Shown here: one piece after another, positions 7,459 to 14,602 of the stretch
Layout: every line of letters begins with the position of its first letter
Position numbering within the stretch: the stretch's first letter is position 1
Program-made: the position numbers and the translations under genes
IMG/VR virus record: IMGVR_UViG_3300043403_000262
Span: 1-32,785 of that record
Strand: one strand, 5' to 3'
From: a virus
Length of the DNA: 32,785 nucleotides
Notes under the pieces: generated by a model
Told to the model about the DNA's origin: nothing
Database searches by the model: none
What the model saw: only the letters and a program-made list of their open reading frames with translations

Positions 7459-7881
7459 ATGCCTGATTTAACTAATGAAAAAGAACTTGAAAGCGAAAAA
7501 TCGCAACTCGCCATAAGGTTGAATAAGATTCTTTCATATTATAATATTGATAGAAAGGATATAATTTCACAGTTAAATATAGGAAAGTCTAGGCTTAGCA
7601 ATTATTTGACGGGAAAAAACTTTCCAGATTATACGTTTTTAAAGGAAATATCTATTTTGTACAAAGATTTGAACATGAATTGGTTTTTAACTGGGGAAGG
7701 TGAAATGATAATAGATAATGACTTATCATTGTCCGAGCCTAATAGCGAATACAAAGTATCTGATAAGGAAAAAAATGAAACTCCTTCCCTATTAGAGAAT
7801 GCACAAAAAGAAATAGAATATTTAAAAAAGCAGGTAGAAGACAAAGAATTAATTATATCACTTTTAAAACCAAACAAATGA
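7459..7881 (+). CDS. Phage repressor, XRE/CI-type HTH with C-terminal coiled coil
   Basis: This 140-aa protein has a helix-turn-helix of the XRE/lambda-repressor family at about residues 16-62 (SQLAIRLNKIL, recognition helix near GKSRLSNYLTG). It is followed by the typical NMNWFLTGEGEM motif and, at 110-136, a heptad coiled coil (ENAQKEIEYLKKQVEDKE) in place of a peptidase domain. Bacteroidota phage and conjugative-element regulators often have this form. With no LexA-like protease part, induction by RecA cleavage is unlikely; the antirepressor at 27355 is a more likely inactivator. ATG 7459 was chosen because upstream in-frame codons overlap the promoter and would need TTG. It overlaps the next gene by 4 bp. 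Confidence 0.85.
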   Translation: MPDLTNEKELESEKSQLAIRLNKILSYYNIDRKDIISQLNIGKSRLSNYLTGKNFPDYTFLKEISILYKDLNMNWFLTGEGEMIIDNDLSLSEPNSEYKVSDKEKNETPSLLENAQKEIEYLKKQVEDKELIISLLKPNK

Positions 7882-8336
7882 TGAGAATATTAACATTTAT
7901 TTTAATTCTGGTATCTTCCTCCATTTATGCTCAAAATGACTATAAAATAATGATGGAAGGTAATAAAGAATTAATAGTTCAGAAGGTTATTATAAAAGAC
8001 TCAACCACCTACGTAGTAGATATAAATTATCACACCTATATTATTGATAGAAATAAGATAAAGTTTGTGAGTCCCCAAATAACAATGATGCCCATAAGCA
8101 AGCTAAATACAGCAGGTAGTTTATTACATTCTGGAGCAGGCAGTTTATTATTTGGAATGGGAGTAGGCGCATTAGGAACTGGAGCTTCACTTCTATTGCC
8201 GCAATTTATATCAGGCAGCGAAAAAGTAGCGGGATATATAGGTGTAGGGGCAAATCTTCTTTCAATCGGATTTGCAATTGATGGTTTATCCAAAATACGA
8301 AAAGCAGGCAAAGTATTAGATGCAAAAAAATACTAA
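7878..8336 (+). CDS. Exported small protein in the lysogeny operon
   Basis: This 152-aa protein has a clear signal peptide (MMRILTFILILVSSSIYAQ, cleavage near residues 18-19). A beta-rich segment follows (VQKVIIKDSTTYVVDI), then a glycine/alanine-rich hydrophobic half (about 78-138) able to insert in or span a membrane. It overlaps the repressor stop (ATGA), so it is translated whenever the repressor is, that is in the lysogen. Exported lysogeny-expressed proteins commonly act in superinfection exclusion or lysogenic conversion; the sequence supports location and timing, not the mechanism. No family recognised. Confidence 0.8.
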   Translation: MMRILTFILILVSSSIYAQNDYKIMMEGNKELIVQKVIIKDSTTYVVDINYHTYIIDRNKIKFVSPQITMMPISKLNTAGSLLHSGAGSLLFGMGVGALGTGASLLLPQFISGSEKVAGYIGVGANLLSIGFAIDGLSKIRKAGKVLDAKKY

Positions 8337-8337
8337 T

Positions 8338-8673
8338 ATGATACACATAGGGCAATTAATTAAGCAAAAAGTAAAGGAGTCCGAGCGTAAGCGCGATACA
8401 ATAGAGAAAGAACTGGATATGGTACGCTCCAATTTGGATAATATCTTTACACGCGAAACCATTGATACAGGGCTATTATTGCGCATAAGTAAGGCTTTGG
8501 ACTATGATTTTTTCAGGCACTATTCCGCCACAATTCCAAACGCAAAATGTGAGCTTCCTACGCCCGAAAATAGCCTAATCTATTCCATTTCGCAACATTT
8601 TGAAATTTTCAAGGAAAATGCGGAAAAATGTATTGGTACATTTTCGGCACAAGAAGAAGAAAAAGAAATATAA
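8338..8673 (+). CDS. Small XRE-like regulator
   Basis: This 111-aa protein has an N-terminal helical domain (IGQLIKQKVKESERKRDTIE...RSNLDNIFTRETIDTGLLLR) that matches the XRE/lambda-repressor-like fold seen in small Bacteroidota regulators. ISKALDYDFFRHY is a typical end of the domain. The rest is a helix-rich tail ending EEEKEI. ATG 8338 follows the upstream stop by 1 bp. Candidate targets are the TGTCCAT repeats just downstream or the GTTCAn6TGAAC sites at the switch, giving a Cro- or excisionase-like counterpart to the main repressor. Function inferred only. Confidence 0.7.
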   Translation: MIHIGQLIKQKVKESERKRDTIEKELDMVRSNLDNIFTRETIDTGLLLRISKALDYDFFRHYSATIPNAKCELPTPENSLIYSISQHFEIFKENAEKCIGTFSAQEEEKEI

Positions 8674-8680
8674 AAAATTA

Positions 8681-8859
8681 TGTCCATGAGCTTGTCCATT
8701 TGTCCATAGAGCATGGACAAATTATTTTGTATTGTATTGATTTTTAGGTATTTGTATAGTAGCATACGAAACTCCCGTAGCTGCTACAAATTTTCAAAGC
8801 AATTGATTATCAATTAATTACAAAAATTATTGTCCATAAAGTATGGACATTCATGGACA
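8681..8859. repeat. TGTCCAT repeat cluster, candidate attP arm sites or operator
   Basis: Seven copies of TGTCCAT or its complement lie between the XRE-like gene and the integrase. Direct copies start at 8681, 8693, 8701 and 8831; inverted ATGGACA copies start at 8713, 8843 and 8853. They form two palindromes: TTTGTCCAT (8699-8707) with ATGGACAAA (8713-8721), and TGTCCATA (8831-8838) with TATGGACA (8842-8849). About 110 bp of A/T-rich DNA between the two clusters includes a hairpin at about 8758-8792 (GTAGCA/TGCTAC). Two groups of short repeats around a central core is how phage attP arm-type sites are arranged; an operator for the integrase promoter is the alternative. Confidence 0.5.
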
Positions 8860-8886
8860 AACTCATATCCGAAAAAATGTAGGATT

Positions 8887-9981
8887 ATGAGCAAAAAAAA
8901 TGTTGCCCCAAGCGAAAATTATTACAAGGTCTATGACTGCAATAAAGACCTTAGCCAAAAATGGTTTGTCCATTACACGCACGAAAAAAAGCGCGTGAAG
9001 ATATATACCATGAAAGAACATGGCATAAATATCAATGCCCATGATACAGCAGCAGATAGGCTTGTAGCTGCAAATCTCATTATTAAGTATTTGAAGGGAG
9101 AGTATGTAAAACCATTTGAGATCGAAAAGCTAGTATCTGATATGCTATTAGGTATAGAGATGCGCATTATCAGCAAAAAAAGTAAACAGTGTATGGGCGC
9201 GTATGTGCATACTTTTGCGGCTTATTTGGAAGAAAGTGCCATAAATAGTATGCAAATGTTTGATAAGGAGCATTTCATTTATTGGCTGAAAAATAAAAGG
9301 GAATTGCACAACTCCACCATTAATCATTACATTGGAAAACTGAAAAGTATTTTCAAGCAAATTATAAAAAATGGCAATTGGCAACAAGAAAACCCATTTT
9401 CGGAAGTCAGTCGCTTGAAATCAAGTGCCACCTCTGCAAAATATTTCACCCGCCAGGACCTTACACGCCTGAAGCCCTATCTTGATAAGCATCAGGAGTT
9501 GAATATGTATGTACAATTCATGTATTATTGCTTCATTCGCCCTAATGAATTGCGCCAAATGAAGGTATCTGATATTAATTTGGAAGAAAAAAAGATACAA
9601 GTAAGGAGCAAGATTTCCAAAAATGAAAAAGCCCAATATATTGTTATTCCCATGCCTTTTTATGGGCAAGTATTGGCTTTTCTTGATGGAAAAGTCAATA
9701 GTGATTACCTTTTTAGCGGGAAAAATGGCAAAATGTTGTATATCAATGCAATGTACAATAAATTTCGTAAGTTGCTATCGGCAGCAGGATTTGACATTAC
9801 GCAGTATAGTATCTACTCTATGAAACATACGGGAGCAGTACAAGCCGTATTAAATGGAATAGATGTAAAAAGCCTTCAAATACAATTAAGGCATAGCAGC
9901 CTTGATATTACGGACCAATATTTGAAGCAAATAGGCATACAAGACTTGGTTAATTTAAGGGATAATTTTCCGAGTTTTTGA
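8887..9981 (+). CDS. int: Tyrosine recombinase, phage integrase
   Basis: This 364-aa integrase catalyses site-specific integration and excision between attP and attB. It has an N-terminal arm-DNA-binding region (about 1-75), a SAM-like core-binding domain (about 98-180) and a catalytic domain (about 185-364). Catalytic positions are R218 (FIRPNELRQ), a beta-hairpin lysine near 242-248, K313 in YSMKHTGA (the usual HxxR box is YxxK, a form I associate with Bacteroidota integrases), H336 (QLRHSS) and the nucleophile Y345 (DQYLK). The start is ATG 8887; the frame upstream runs through the TGTCCAT repeats and would need TTG. The gene faces the lytic block and ends at a bidirectional terminator. 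Confidence 0.95.
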   Translation: MSKKNVAPSENYYKVYDCNKDLSQKWFVHYTHEKKRVKIYTMKEHGININAHDTAADRLVAANLIIKYLKGEYVKPFEIEKLVSDMLLGIEMRIISKKSKQCMGAYVHTFAAYLEESAINSMQMFDKEHFIYWLKNKRELHNSTINHYIGKLKSIFKQIIKNGNWQQENPFSEVSRLKSSATSAKYFTRQDLTRLKPYLDKHQELNMYVQFMYYCFIRPNELRQMKVSDINLEEKKIQVRSKISKNEKAQYIVIPMPFYGQVLAFLDGKVNSDYLFSGKNGKMLYINAMYNKFRKLLSAAGFDITQYSIYSMKHTGAVQAVLNGIDVKSLQIQLRHSSLDITDQYLKQIGIQDLVNLRDNFPSF

Positions 9982-9987
9982 AAAAGG

Positions 9988-10019
9988 AAATAGGGCAGTT
10001 TTTAAAAACTGCCCTATTT
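9988..10019. terminator. Bidirectional terminator between integrase and tape measure genes
   Basis: This is a perfect 32-bp palindrome, with AAATAGGGCAGTTTTT pairing with its complement. Because the arms begin and end in A/T runs, it gives a GC-core hairpin followed by U residues in both directions. It separates the rightward integrase (ends 9981) from the leftward tape measure gene (ends 10134). The remaining bases 10020-10133 contain only a small hairpin (ACGCTA/TAGCGT at 10042-10056). Confidence 0.85.
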
Positions 10020-10133
10020 TCGTAAAAGCTCGCCACTCATAACGCTATTTTAGCGTATTTAAAATGTTATTTTGTTGTTATCGCTTTATTTTGATATGTT
10101 TCAATGAATAATACGATATACTATAAAATAGCA

Positions 10134-13088
10134 CTATGCCCTATTTGCAGCCGTTTTTATCTTATCGACCTCCTCAAACGTATCTTGCAAAGTAGAATAA
10201 GTGATATACGCCTCCAATTTTGTCTTTTGCGTGCGCACTTCCTCTGTGAGAATAATCAATTGGGCGACCACAGGTGAAACATCTACATTATTATAAGAAG
10301 GCGTACTAGCTGCGCTTCTTGGAATGGAAGTAACGGGAGCAGTAGCAAGCACACCACCGCCAGCAAAGATGGGCGCACCGTTTTTGTGCATACTATTATA
10401 AAGTAGTTGCTCCATTATCCATCCATTATTCTTAGTAGTTTCTTTGGAATAGATGTGATACATTTCGCCTCCTTCCATTTCGCCCACTTTTTGCCCACTT
10501 CCATTATCAATAAGCGAAATTCCGCCTTGAGAATGACTTGCGCCTACTGCGATGCCGCCGCCTTTTGAAAATTCTGGGATAGGCTTTGCCGCAATTACAG
10601 CCGTTTGGATTGCACCTGTCACGCCAGCAAAGGCTGCAAGTACGCCTGTCGGGTCTTTTGTCAAGGCTGCCGTAATTGCAAGCGCAGTATTTATGAGCGA
10701 CTGTACTATCGCAAGCTGCTTTTCCTTTACCGCTTGGTCATGCTTGTATTTGGAAATGCGTTTTTGCGCGTCAAGTTCGATTGCCTCTTTTTCCTTCGCA
10801 TATTTTTCCTCCGAAATGCGCCCTTTTGCCTTTTCTGTATCGAGTTTTCGAAGCCTTTCAGTCTTTACTTTTTCCGCATCTGATATTTGTTTCTCGGCAG
10901 CATACTGCGAAAACTGCCCCAATGCGCCCAAAGCCGTTTGAAGCGTGTCAAGTGCCGCGTTTTTTACCTCTTGGCGAAAGGCGATTTCCTTTTCTTTGGC
11001 TTTTTCTTCTGCCGCAATGCGTTTTTCGATTTCAGAAATTTGGTTTTCGGTAGTTTCCGTAGCCAAAGCCATCATTCGGTTTGCAAGCTGTTGTTCAGCA
11101 GTCAATTTACCGTTGTTTGCAGCTACGAAATCCTTCGTACTTATTTCATTAAGGTCTTTTACGTTCTTTAACGCCTCTTTTGTGTATTTAAGTCGCGTTT
11201 TAGCCTCTTCACTGCCGTATTTTTCGACAATTCCAAGGCGTATTTGCTCATATTGTGCCAGAATGTCTGCTTTTTCGGCGGCTGAAATAGCTTCGTTTTG
11301 CTTAATCTCGTTCTCTTTTGCTGCAATTGCTGCAATTTCTACCCGCTTTTTCTCCTCAATAATGGCAATTTCCTTATCTAATCCATCTTGCATTGCTGCA
11401 ATTCGCTGTTCAATAAGGATTTTTTCGGCTTCTAATGTGCTTTTATTGTACGTTTCACGCGATTTTTCTGCCTCTTTTTGTGCCTTTTCCTGTTCTTTTA
11501 GTGCTTTTTCCGCCTCTTTCTTAGCTTTATCCTCCGCTCCGCTACCAAAAATACGATTTTCAGGCTTATTCGCAGGTGCATTATTGCCCTCTACGGGAGT
11601 TGTTCCCTTTATTTTGCCCAATGCCTCATTATAATTTTTGGCAAAAGAATCCCCTAATCCCTTACCCGCTTCGCCAAAATTTTTCTTAAACTTATCAATA
11701 CTTTCAGAGATATTCAAAGGGTTAGTTATGGCATCTTTGATGAATGTACCAATAGAAGAAAATACCTGTACTGTTCTTTCTCCAAGGCTATCCCATTGCT
11801 CGCGTATGGTCGCTACCGTAGCGATAACGCCCGCAACCAAGTAAGAAAATGCGGAAATAGTTTCTTTTATGGCTTTGCCTACCAATCCTAGAGGTGTCGC
11901 CCACAATACGATGGCTTCTTTGACTTTTCCCAACCAAGGATAGGTTTTTGCCAATACATCTATCCAATTAGAAATTGGCTTTACAATGGAAACTATCAAT
12001 TCATACCATGTAACCATGGTACGCCATAATTCTGCTACTCCCTCCCCTATTGGAGTGAGCCATTCCAATAATTTATCTCCCGCATTAAGCAAAAATTCAC
12101 CTGTTGCCTCTTTTGCATTTGTCATCATTACCGAAAACTTGCCAAAAGAGTTTGTACCTATATTTGCCGCAACTTCCGTACTTCCTGCAAACTTATCCAA
12201 ACCCGTAGAAATAGCATCTAAGGAAAGATTATCCTTATCCAAGGTTATTCCCCAATTTTGGATTGCGTCCATTTCTCCCCGCATGGCTGCGCCTACCGTA
12301 TCTACTGCTTGTGCCAGGTCCATACCATTAGCGGAAGCGGCATCCGCTATTTTTGGCAAAAGAAACTCAATTTCATTTCCATACAAGCCTAATATTTTGA
12401 GTTGGGCTTGCGCATCTTGTATTTGGGCAGAGTTAAACATTCCATTGCTTGCCTCTTCCAAAGCATTTGACTGCTCAATAAGTCTTTGAAATACTTCTTC
12501 TGATTCTCCGCCATTTACGACCAAACTTTGATGTAGTTTTGCCGATGACTTTGCGGCAGCATCGAAGGCGGCAATCGCATCTCCTGCAAATTGTACAATC
12601 TTATCCACAGCTAACGCACCTATTGCGGCAGGAGCAAGCGGCAGCAATCCAGAAACGGCAGAGGAAGCACCTTCTGAAAAAGAGGCAAAACGACTTTTCC
12701 CTTTTTCCATTTCCTTCCCTATCTCGCCAATAGAATCCTTTACTTTGTTTTTTTGTATTCTGACACTTTCGAGCTTTTGGGCAGTACGGATATAATCTTC
12801 CGTTCCTTCTGTGAGCTTTTTTAGCTCGCGCTCCGCCGCTTTTTCAGCATTACTTAGCCTTTGGTAAGAAGTGAGCGTACCACTTTCTATTTGCTTAGAA
12901 AGTTTTTCCATCTCATTCCTAACCTTATCTATCTCTTTGGACTTTTGCCCAAATTCTACCGTACCTTCAGTAAGTTGCTCTTGTTCTTTAGCGAGCTTAT
13001 TGTATTGTTTTGTGAGCTTTTCAAGCTCTTTATTTGCTTGGTCGGTAACGGCGGAAATGACAAGTTGAATTTCTCCTTGTTTTGGCAT
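10134..13088 (-). CDS. Tail tape measure protein
   Basis: This 984-aa protein sets tail length and is ejected with the DNA. A coiled-coil N-terminus (about 1-140, rich in Lys/Glu) precedes hydrophobic segments (about 150-195 and 380-430, such as GLLPLAPAAIGALAVDKI). A long Ala/Lys/Glu coiled coil follows (about 510-800), then a Gly-rich region with a hydrophobic C-terminal part. This composition and its being the longest late gene identify it. At roughly 0.15 nm per residue (the known ruler relation) the tail would be about 150 nm long, which fits a siphovirus. It starts 4 bp after the tail-completion gene. Confidence 0.9.
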   Translation of the reverse strand: MPKQGEIQLVISAVTDQANKELEKLTKQYNKLAKEQEQLTEGTVEFGQKSKEIDKVRNEMEKLSKQIESGTLTSYQRLSNAEKAAERELKKLTEGTEDYIRTAQKLESVRIQKNKVKDSIGEIGKEMEKGKSRFASFSEGASSAVSGLLPLAPAAIGALAVDKIVQFAGDAIAAFDAAAKSSAKLHQSLVVNGGESEEVFQRLIEQSNALEEASNGMFNSAQIQDAQAQLKILGLYGNEIEFLLPKIADAASANGMDLAQAVDTVGAAMRGEMDAIQNWGITLDKDNLSLDAISTGLDKFAGSTEVAANIGTNSFGKFSVMMTNAKEATGEFLLNAGDKLLEWLTPIGEGVAELWRTMVTWYELIVSIVKPISNWIDVLAKTYPWLGKVKEAIVLWATPLGLVGKAIKETISAFSYLVAGVIATVATIREQWDSLGERTVQVFSSIGTFIKDAITNPLNISESIDKFKKNFGEAGKGLGDSFAKNYNEALGKIKGTTPVEGNNAPANKPENRIFGSGAEDKAKKEAEKALKEQEKAQKEAEKSRETYNKSTLEAEKILIEQRIAAMQDGLDKEIAIIEEKKRVEIAAIAAKENEIKQNEAISAAEKADILAQYEQIRLGIVEKYGSEEAKTRLKYTKEALKNVKDLNEISTKDFVAANNGKLTAEQQLANRMMALATETTENQISEIEKRIAAEEKAKEKEIAFRQEVKNAALDTLQTALGALGQFSQYAAEKQISDAEKVKTERLRKLDTEKAKGRISEEKYAKEKEAIELDAQKRISKYKHDQAVKEKQLAIVQSLINTALAITAALTKDPTGVLAAFAGVTGAIQTAVIAAKPIPEFSKGGGIAVGASHSQGGISLIDNGSGQKVGEMEGGEMYHIYSKETTKNNGWIMEQLLYNSMHKNGAPIFAGGGVLATAPVTSIPRSAASTPSYNNVDVSPVVAQLIILTEEVRTQKTKLEAYITYSTLQDTFEEVDKIKTAANRA

Positions 13089-13091
13089 GGC

Positions 13092-13667
13092 TTATTTTGA
13101 GGTAATTAAGTTGAACTCTTTTCTAATATTCTCGGCAAGATTCTTTTCCAATTCGCTCCTAATTTGTGCTTTAAGCGTGCCTATTCGCTTATTTATGGTT
13201 TTATTCCACCATTCTTTTTGCTTTTTATCCTGCCAATCTGTGCGCAGGCGTGAGTAGGCTATAGCACGCGCAATGCGCTTAATTACGTACTCTCCCGAAT
13301 TCATTTTCTTAGAGTTGGCAGCTACGCCAATGGGCGAAATGCCCGCAGGATAGCCCGAAACATATTGGAAGTTTTGCAAGCCTGTCGCCTTTACAAAATC
13401 ATACATCGCTTTGGTAGGCGGGACTTTGTATTTATACTTCATGTCCGAAAAACGCCCGTAGCTATTGAATATCATGCTTATACGTGCGCTTGCTTCGGAG
13501 TCAGAAGCCGTAGTGAAAAAGTCTAACGACTGTTTTAGGGAGCCAGTGAGCTTTACATTTTTTTCTTCTATTGCTTGTTTCAATAGAAGAATAGTTTGGC
13601 GTGTCCATTCTGCCATTACTTCCTGAATGGATTGCTCAAGATTGAATTGGGAAATATCTGAAGCCAT
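13092..13667 (-). CDS. Putative tail completion or minor tail protein (gp10-like)
   Basis: This is a 191-aa protein. An N-terminal helix ends in VKLTGSLKQSLDFF, a pattern like the HK97-gp10/tail-completion family, in which LTGxL-type segments occur near the start. A Tyr/Gly/Pro central part and a very basic C-terminus (WQDKKQKEWWNKTINKRIG) follow. ATG 13667 was chosen; an in-frame ATG at 13712 would add 15 residues. It is immediately upstream of the tape measure gene and downstream of a terminator, with the 15-bp late element (degenerate copy, 13713-13727) 47 bp before the start, so it should head its own transcript. Confidence 0.6.
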   Translation of the reverse strand: MASDISQFNLEQSIQEVMAEWTRQTILLLKQAIEEKNVKLTGSLKQSLDFFTTASDSEASARISMIFNSYGRFSDMKYKYKVPPTKAMYDFVKATGLQNFQYVSGYPAGISPIGVAANSKKMNSGEYVIKRIARAIAYSRLRTDWQDKKQKEWWNKTINKRIGTLKAQIRSELEKNLAENIRKEFNLITSK

Positions 13668-13712
13668 ATAACGCAAAAAATATCCGCAATTTACAATTGC
13701 GCATATTCTCAT

Positions 13713-13727
13713 TAAACCCTAAAAATG
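13713..13727 (-). promoter_or_regulatory. Late promoter element, degenerate copy
   Basis: On the coding strand this reads CATTTTTAGGGTTTA, 12/15 identical to the element CATTTATGGGGTTTT found upstream of four other late genes. It lies 47 bp upstream of the start at 13667 and directly after the terminator of the preceding gene, as expected for a promoter. Confidence 0.4.
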
Positions 13728-13730
13728 AAC

Positions 13731-13760
13731 AAAAAAACAGCGAACCTTCTGAGTTCGCTG
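13731..13760 (-). terminator. Intrinsic terminator after the 112-aa gene
   Basis: Arms CAGCGAAC (13738-13745) and GTTCGCTG (13753-13760) pair perfectly around a 7-nt loop. On the leftward transcript the hairpin is followed by seven U (13731-13737). It lies 45 bp downstream of the gene ending at 13805. Confidence 0.85.
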
Positions 13761-13804
13761 CAAAATACCTATATCAAAGCAAAAAAAAGACCCAAAACGC
13801 CAAG

Positions 13805-14143
13805 TTAAAAATTATCCCTCACCCACGCCCAAATATCGTAAGGGCTAGTTAGGTTATTCCCATCCGCCTGAAAGAATACAACGTCATCAGATAACTTCTG
13901 ATTATCTATTTCTAAATACTCCCTCCCTACTGATACGACAATACTTCCCGCAGCAGTAAAATTGCCTTCAAAGTCAATCCCCTTCGAAGTAATTTGGCAC
14001 TCCTTTTTTTGGGCTGTAAGACTAGTAGAGACAAAATTCCCTTCATTATCCACCGCAATATGAGCAGTTCCTGCATCTATTACAGCTTTTTGGATAGTAA
14101 TTCTATCTCGACCACTTTGTATGATAATTCCTGTAAATGCCAT
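13805..14143 (-). CDS. Hypothetical beta-rich late protein, 112 aa
   Basis: Not recognised. It has a repetitive short-beta-strand pattern (TIQKAVIDAGTAHIAVDNEGNF, then SKGIDFEGNFTAAGSIVVS, where the word EGNF appears twice about 29 residues apart). This is typical of small virion decoration or tail-fibre-associated proteins. The frame above 14143 would require TTG, so ATG 14143 (MAFTG) is used. It is flanked by terminators on both sides (14200-14229 and 13731-13760) and preceded 43 bp upstream by the 15-bp late element at 14186-14200, so it appears to be an independent single-gene unit. Confidence 0.65.
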   Translation of the reverse strand: MAFTGIIIQSGRDRITIQKAVIDAGTAHIAVDNEGNFVSTSLTAQKKECQITSKGIDFEGNFTAAGSIVVSVGREYLEIDNQKLSDDVVFFQADGNNLTSPYDIWAWVRDNF

Positions 14144-14185
14144 AACAATAATTTTATGCAATAATATAGGTAAAAAAAGGAATAG

Positions 14186-14200
14186 AAAACCCTATAAATG
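14186..14200 (-). promoter_or_regulatory. Late promoter element
   Basis: Coding strand CATTTATAGGGTTTT, 14/15 identical to the copies at 23650 and 31119. It lies 43 bp upstream of ATG 14143. A -7-like TATTATTG (7 of 8 matches to TAnnTTTG) lies 19 bp downstream of the TTTT, so the TTTT end would act as the -33 region. Confidence 0.55.
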
Positions 14201-14229
14201 CCAAAGGTAGCGAAATCGCTACCTTTGGC
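14200..14229 (-). terminator. Strong hairpin directly after the 94-aa gene
   Basis: Arms GCCAAAGGTAGCG (14200-14212) and CGCTACCTTTGGC (14217-14229) form a perfect 13-bp stem with an AAAT loop. It starts 3 bases beyond the stop codon at 14233. The following U-run is poor (AUUUAUAG on the leftward RNA), so termination relies on the stem, and the hairpin could also protect the 3' end. Confidence 0.65.
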
Positions 14230-14232
14230 TTA

Positions 14233-14517
14233 TCAGAATCCAAAACGTTCCATATTGTATTTTACGGCTTCCTCCCCTATCACTTTTTGGTGATATATTT
14301 TGATGCCCGTATCTTTCTTATTGGTGATGCAAGAAGGATAATCATATTTATAATGAATGTGGTTGAATACTATCATGGTATCACTATCCGAAAAAATTCG
14401 CATTCGCTTGTAATGCGTTTTTGAGCTTTGAATGTCCTTTTTGTATGCGTTTGGATAAGGATGCGCCGTTTCACGGATAAAGCCTAAATCCTGTATTTGT
14501 GCTAATATGAGTGGCAT
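14233..14517 (-). CDS. Hypothetical protein, 94 aa, under a GAAATTTC operator
   Basis: Not recognised. It is rich in Tyr, His, Lys and Ile (RMRIFSDSDTMIVFNHIHYKY), probably alpha/beta and basic. The frame continues upstream to 14577 only with a TTG start and would run through the inverted repeat, so ATG 14517 is chosen. The four-site GAAATTTC inverted repeat lies 17-70 bp upstream, so this small gene looks individually regulated, unlike the tail genes around it. It ends at a strong hairpin. Candidate moron; role unknown. Confidence 0.6.
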   Translation of the reverse strand: MPLILAQIQDLGFIRETAHPYPNAYKKDIQSSKTHYKRMRIFSDSDTMIVFNHIHYKYDYPSCITNKKDTGIKIYHQKVIGEEAVKYNMERFGF

Positions 14518-14533
14518 AATGAGTATGATTTGT

Positions 14534-14587
14534 TTGAAATTTCTTGAAATTTCAACATTTGGTTGCTGAAATTTCAAGAAATTTCAA
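14534..14587. promoter_or_regulatory. Four-site GAAATTTC inverted repeat, candidate operator
   Basis: Two 21-bp arms (14534-14554 and 14567-14587) are perfectly complementary around a 12-bp centre. Each arm contains two copies of the palindrome GAAATTTC, at 14536, 14546, 14568 and 14578, that is 10, 22 and 10 bp apart. Ten-bp spacing puts paired sites on one helix face, as for cooperative dimers. It occupies the space between the four-TM gene (ends 14603) and the 94-aa gene (start 14517). The same octamer recurs in the tandem repeat at 16017-16056. Confidence 0.6.
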
Positions 14588-14602
14588 GTAGTGAGTAGGT
14601 CT

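Noticed and set aside
8758-8792. A partial tRNA or tmRNA gene
   Set aside because: Only a short T-arm-like stretch and acceptor-like end are present, without anticodon arm or 5' half; kept only as a possible attachment core.
8830-8886. Extended integrase start at TTG 8830
   Set aside because: The 19 extra codons lie over the TGTCCAT repeats and give a poor arm-domain start; ATG 8887 matches the family.
10945-11634. A 229-codon plus-strand frame opposite the tape measure gene
   Set aside because: It is a Ser/Phe/Ala-rich mirror of the tape measure coding strand; composition and the absence of any promoter mark it as a shadow. The same applies to other long plus-strand frames at 11986-12489, 17962-18444, 29170-29646 and 30530-31099.
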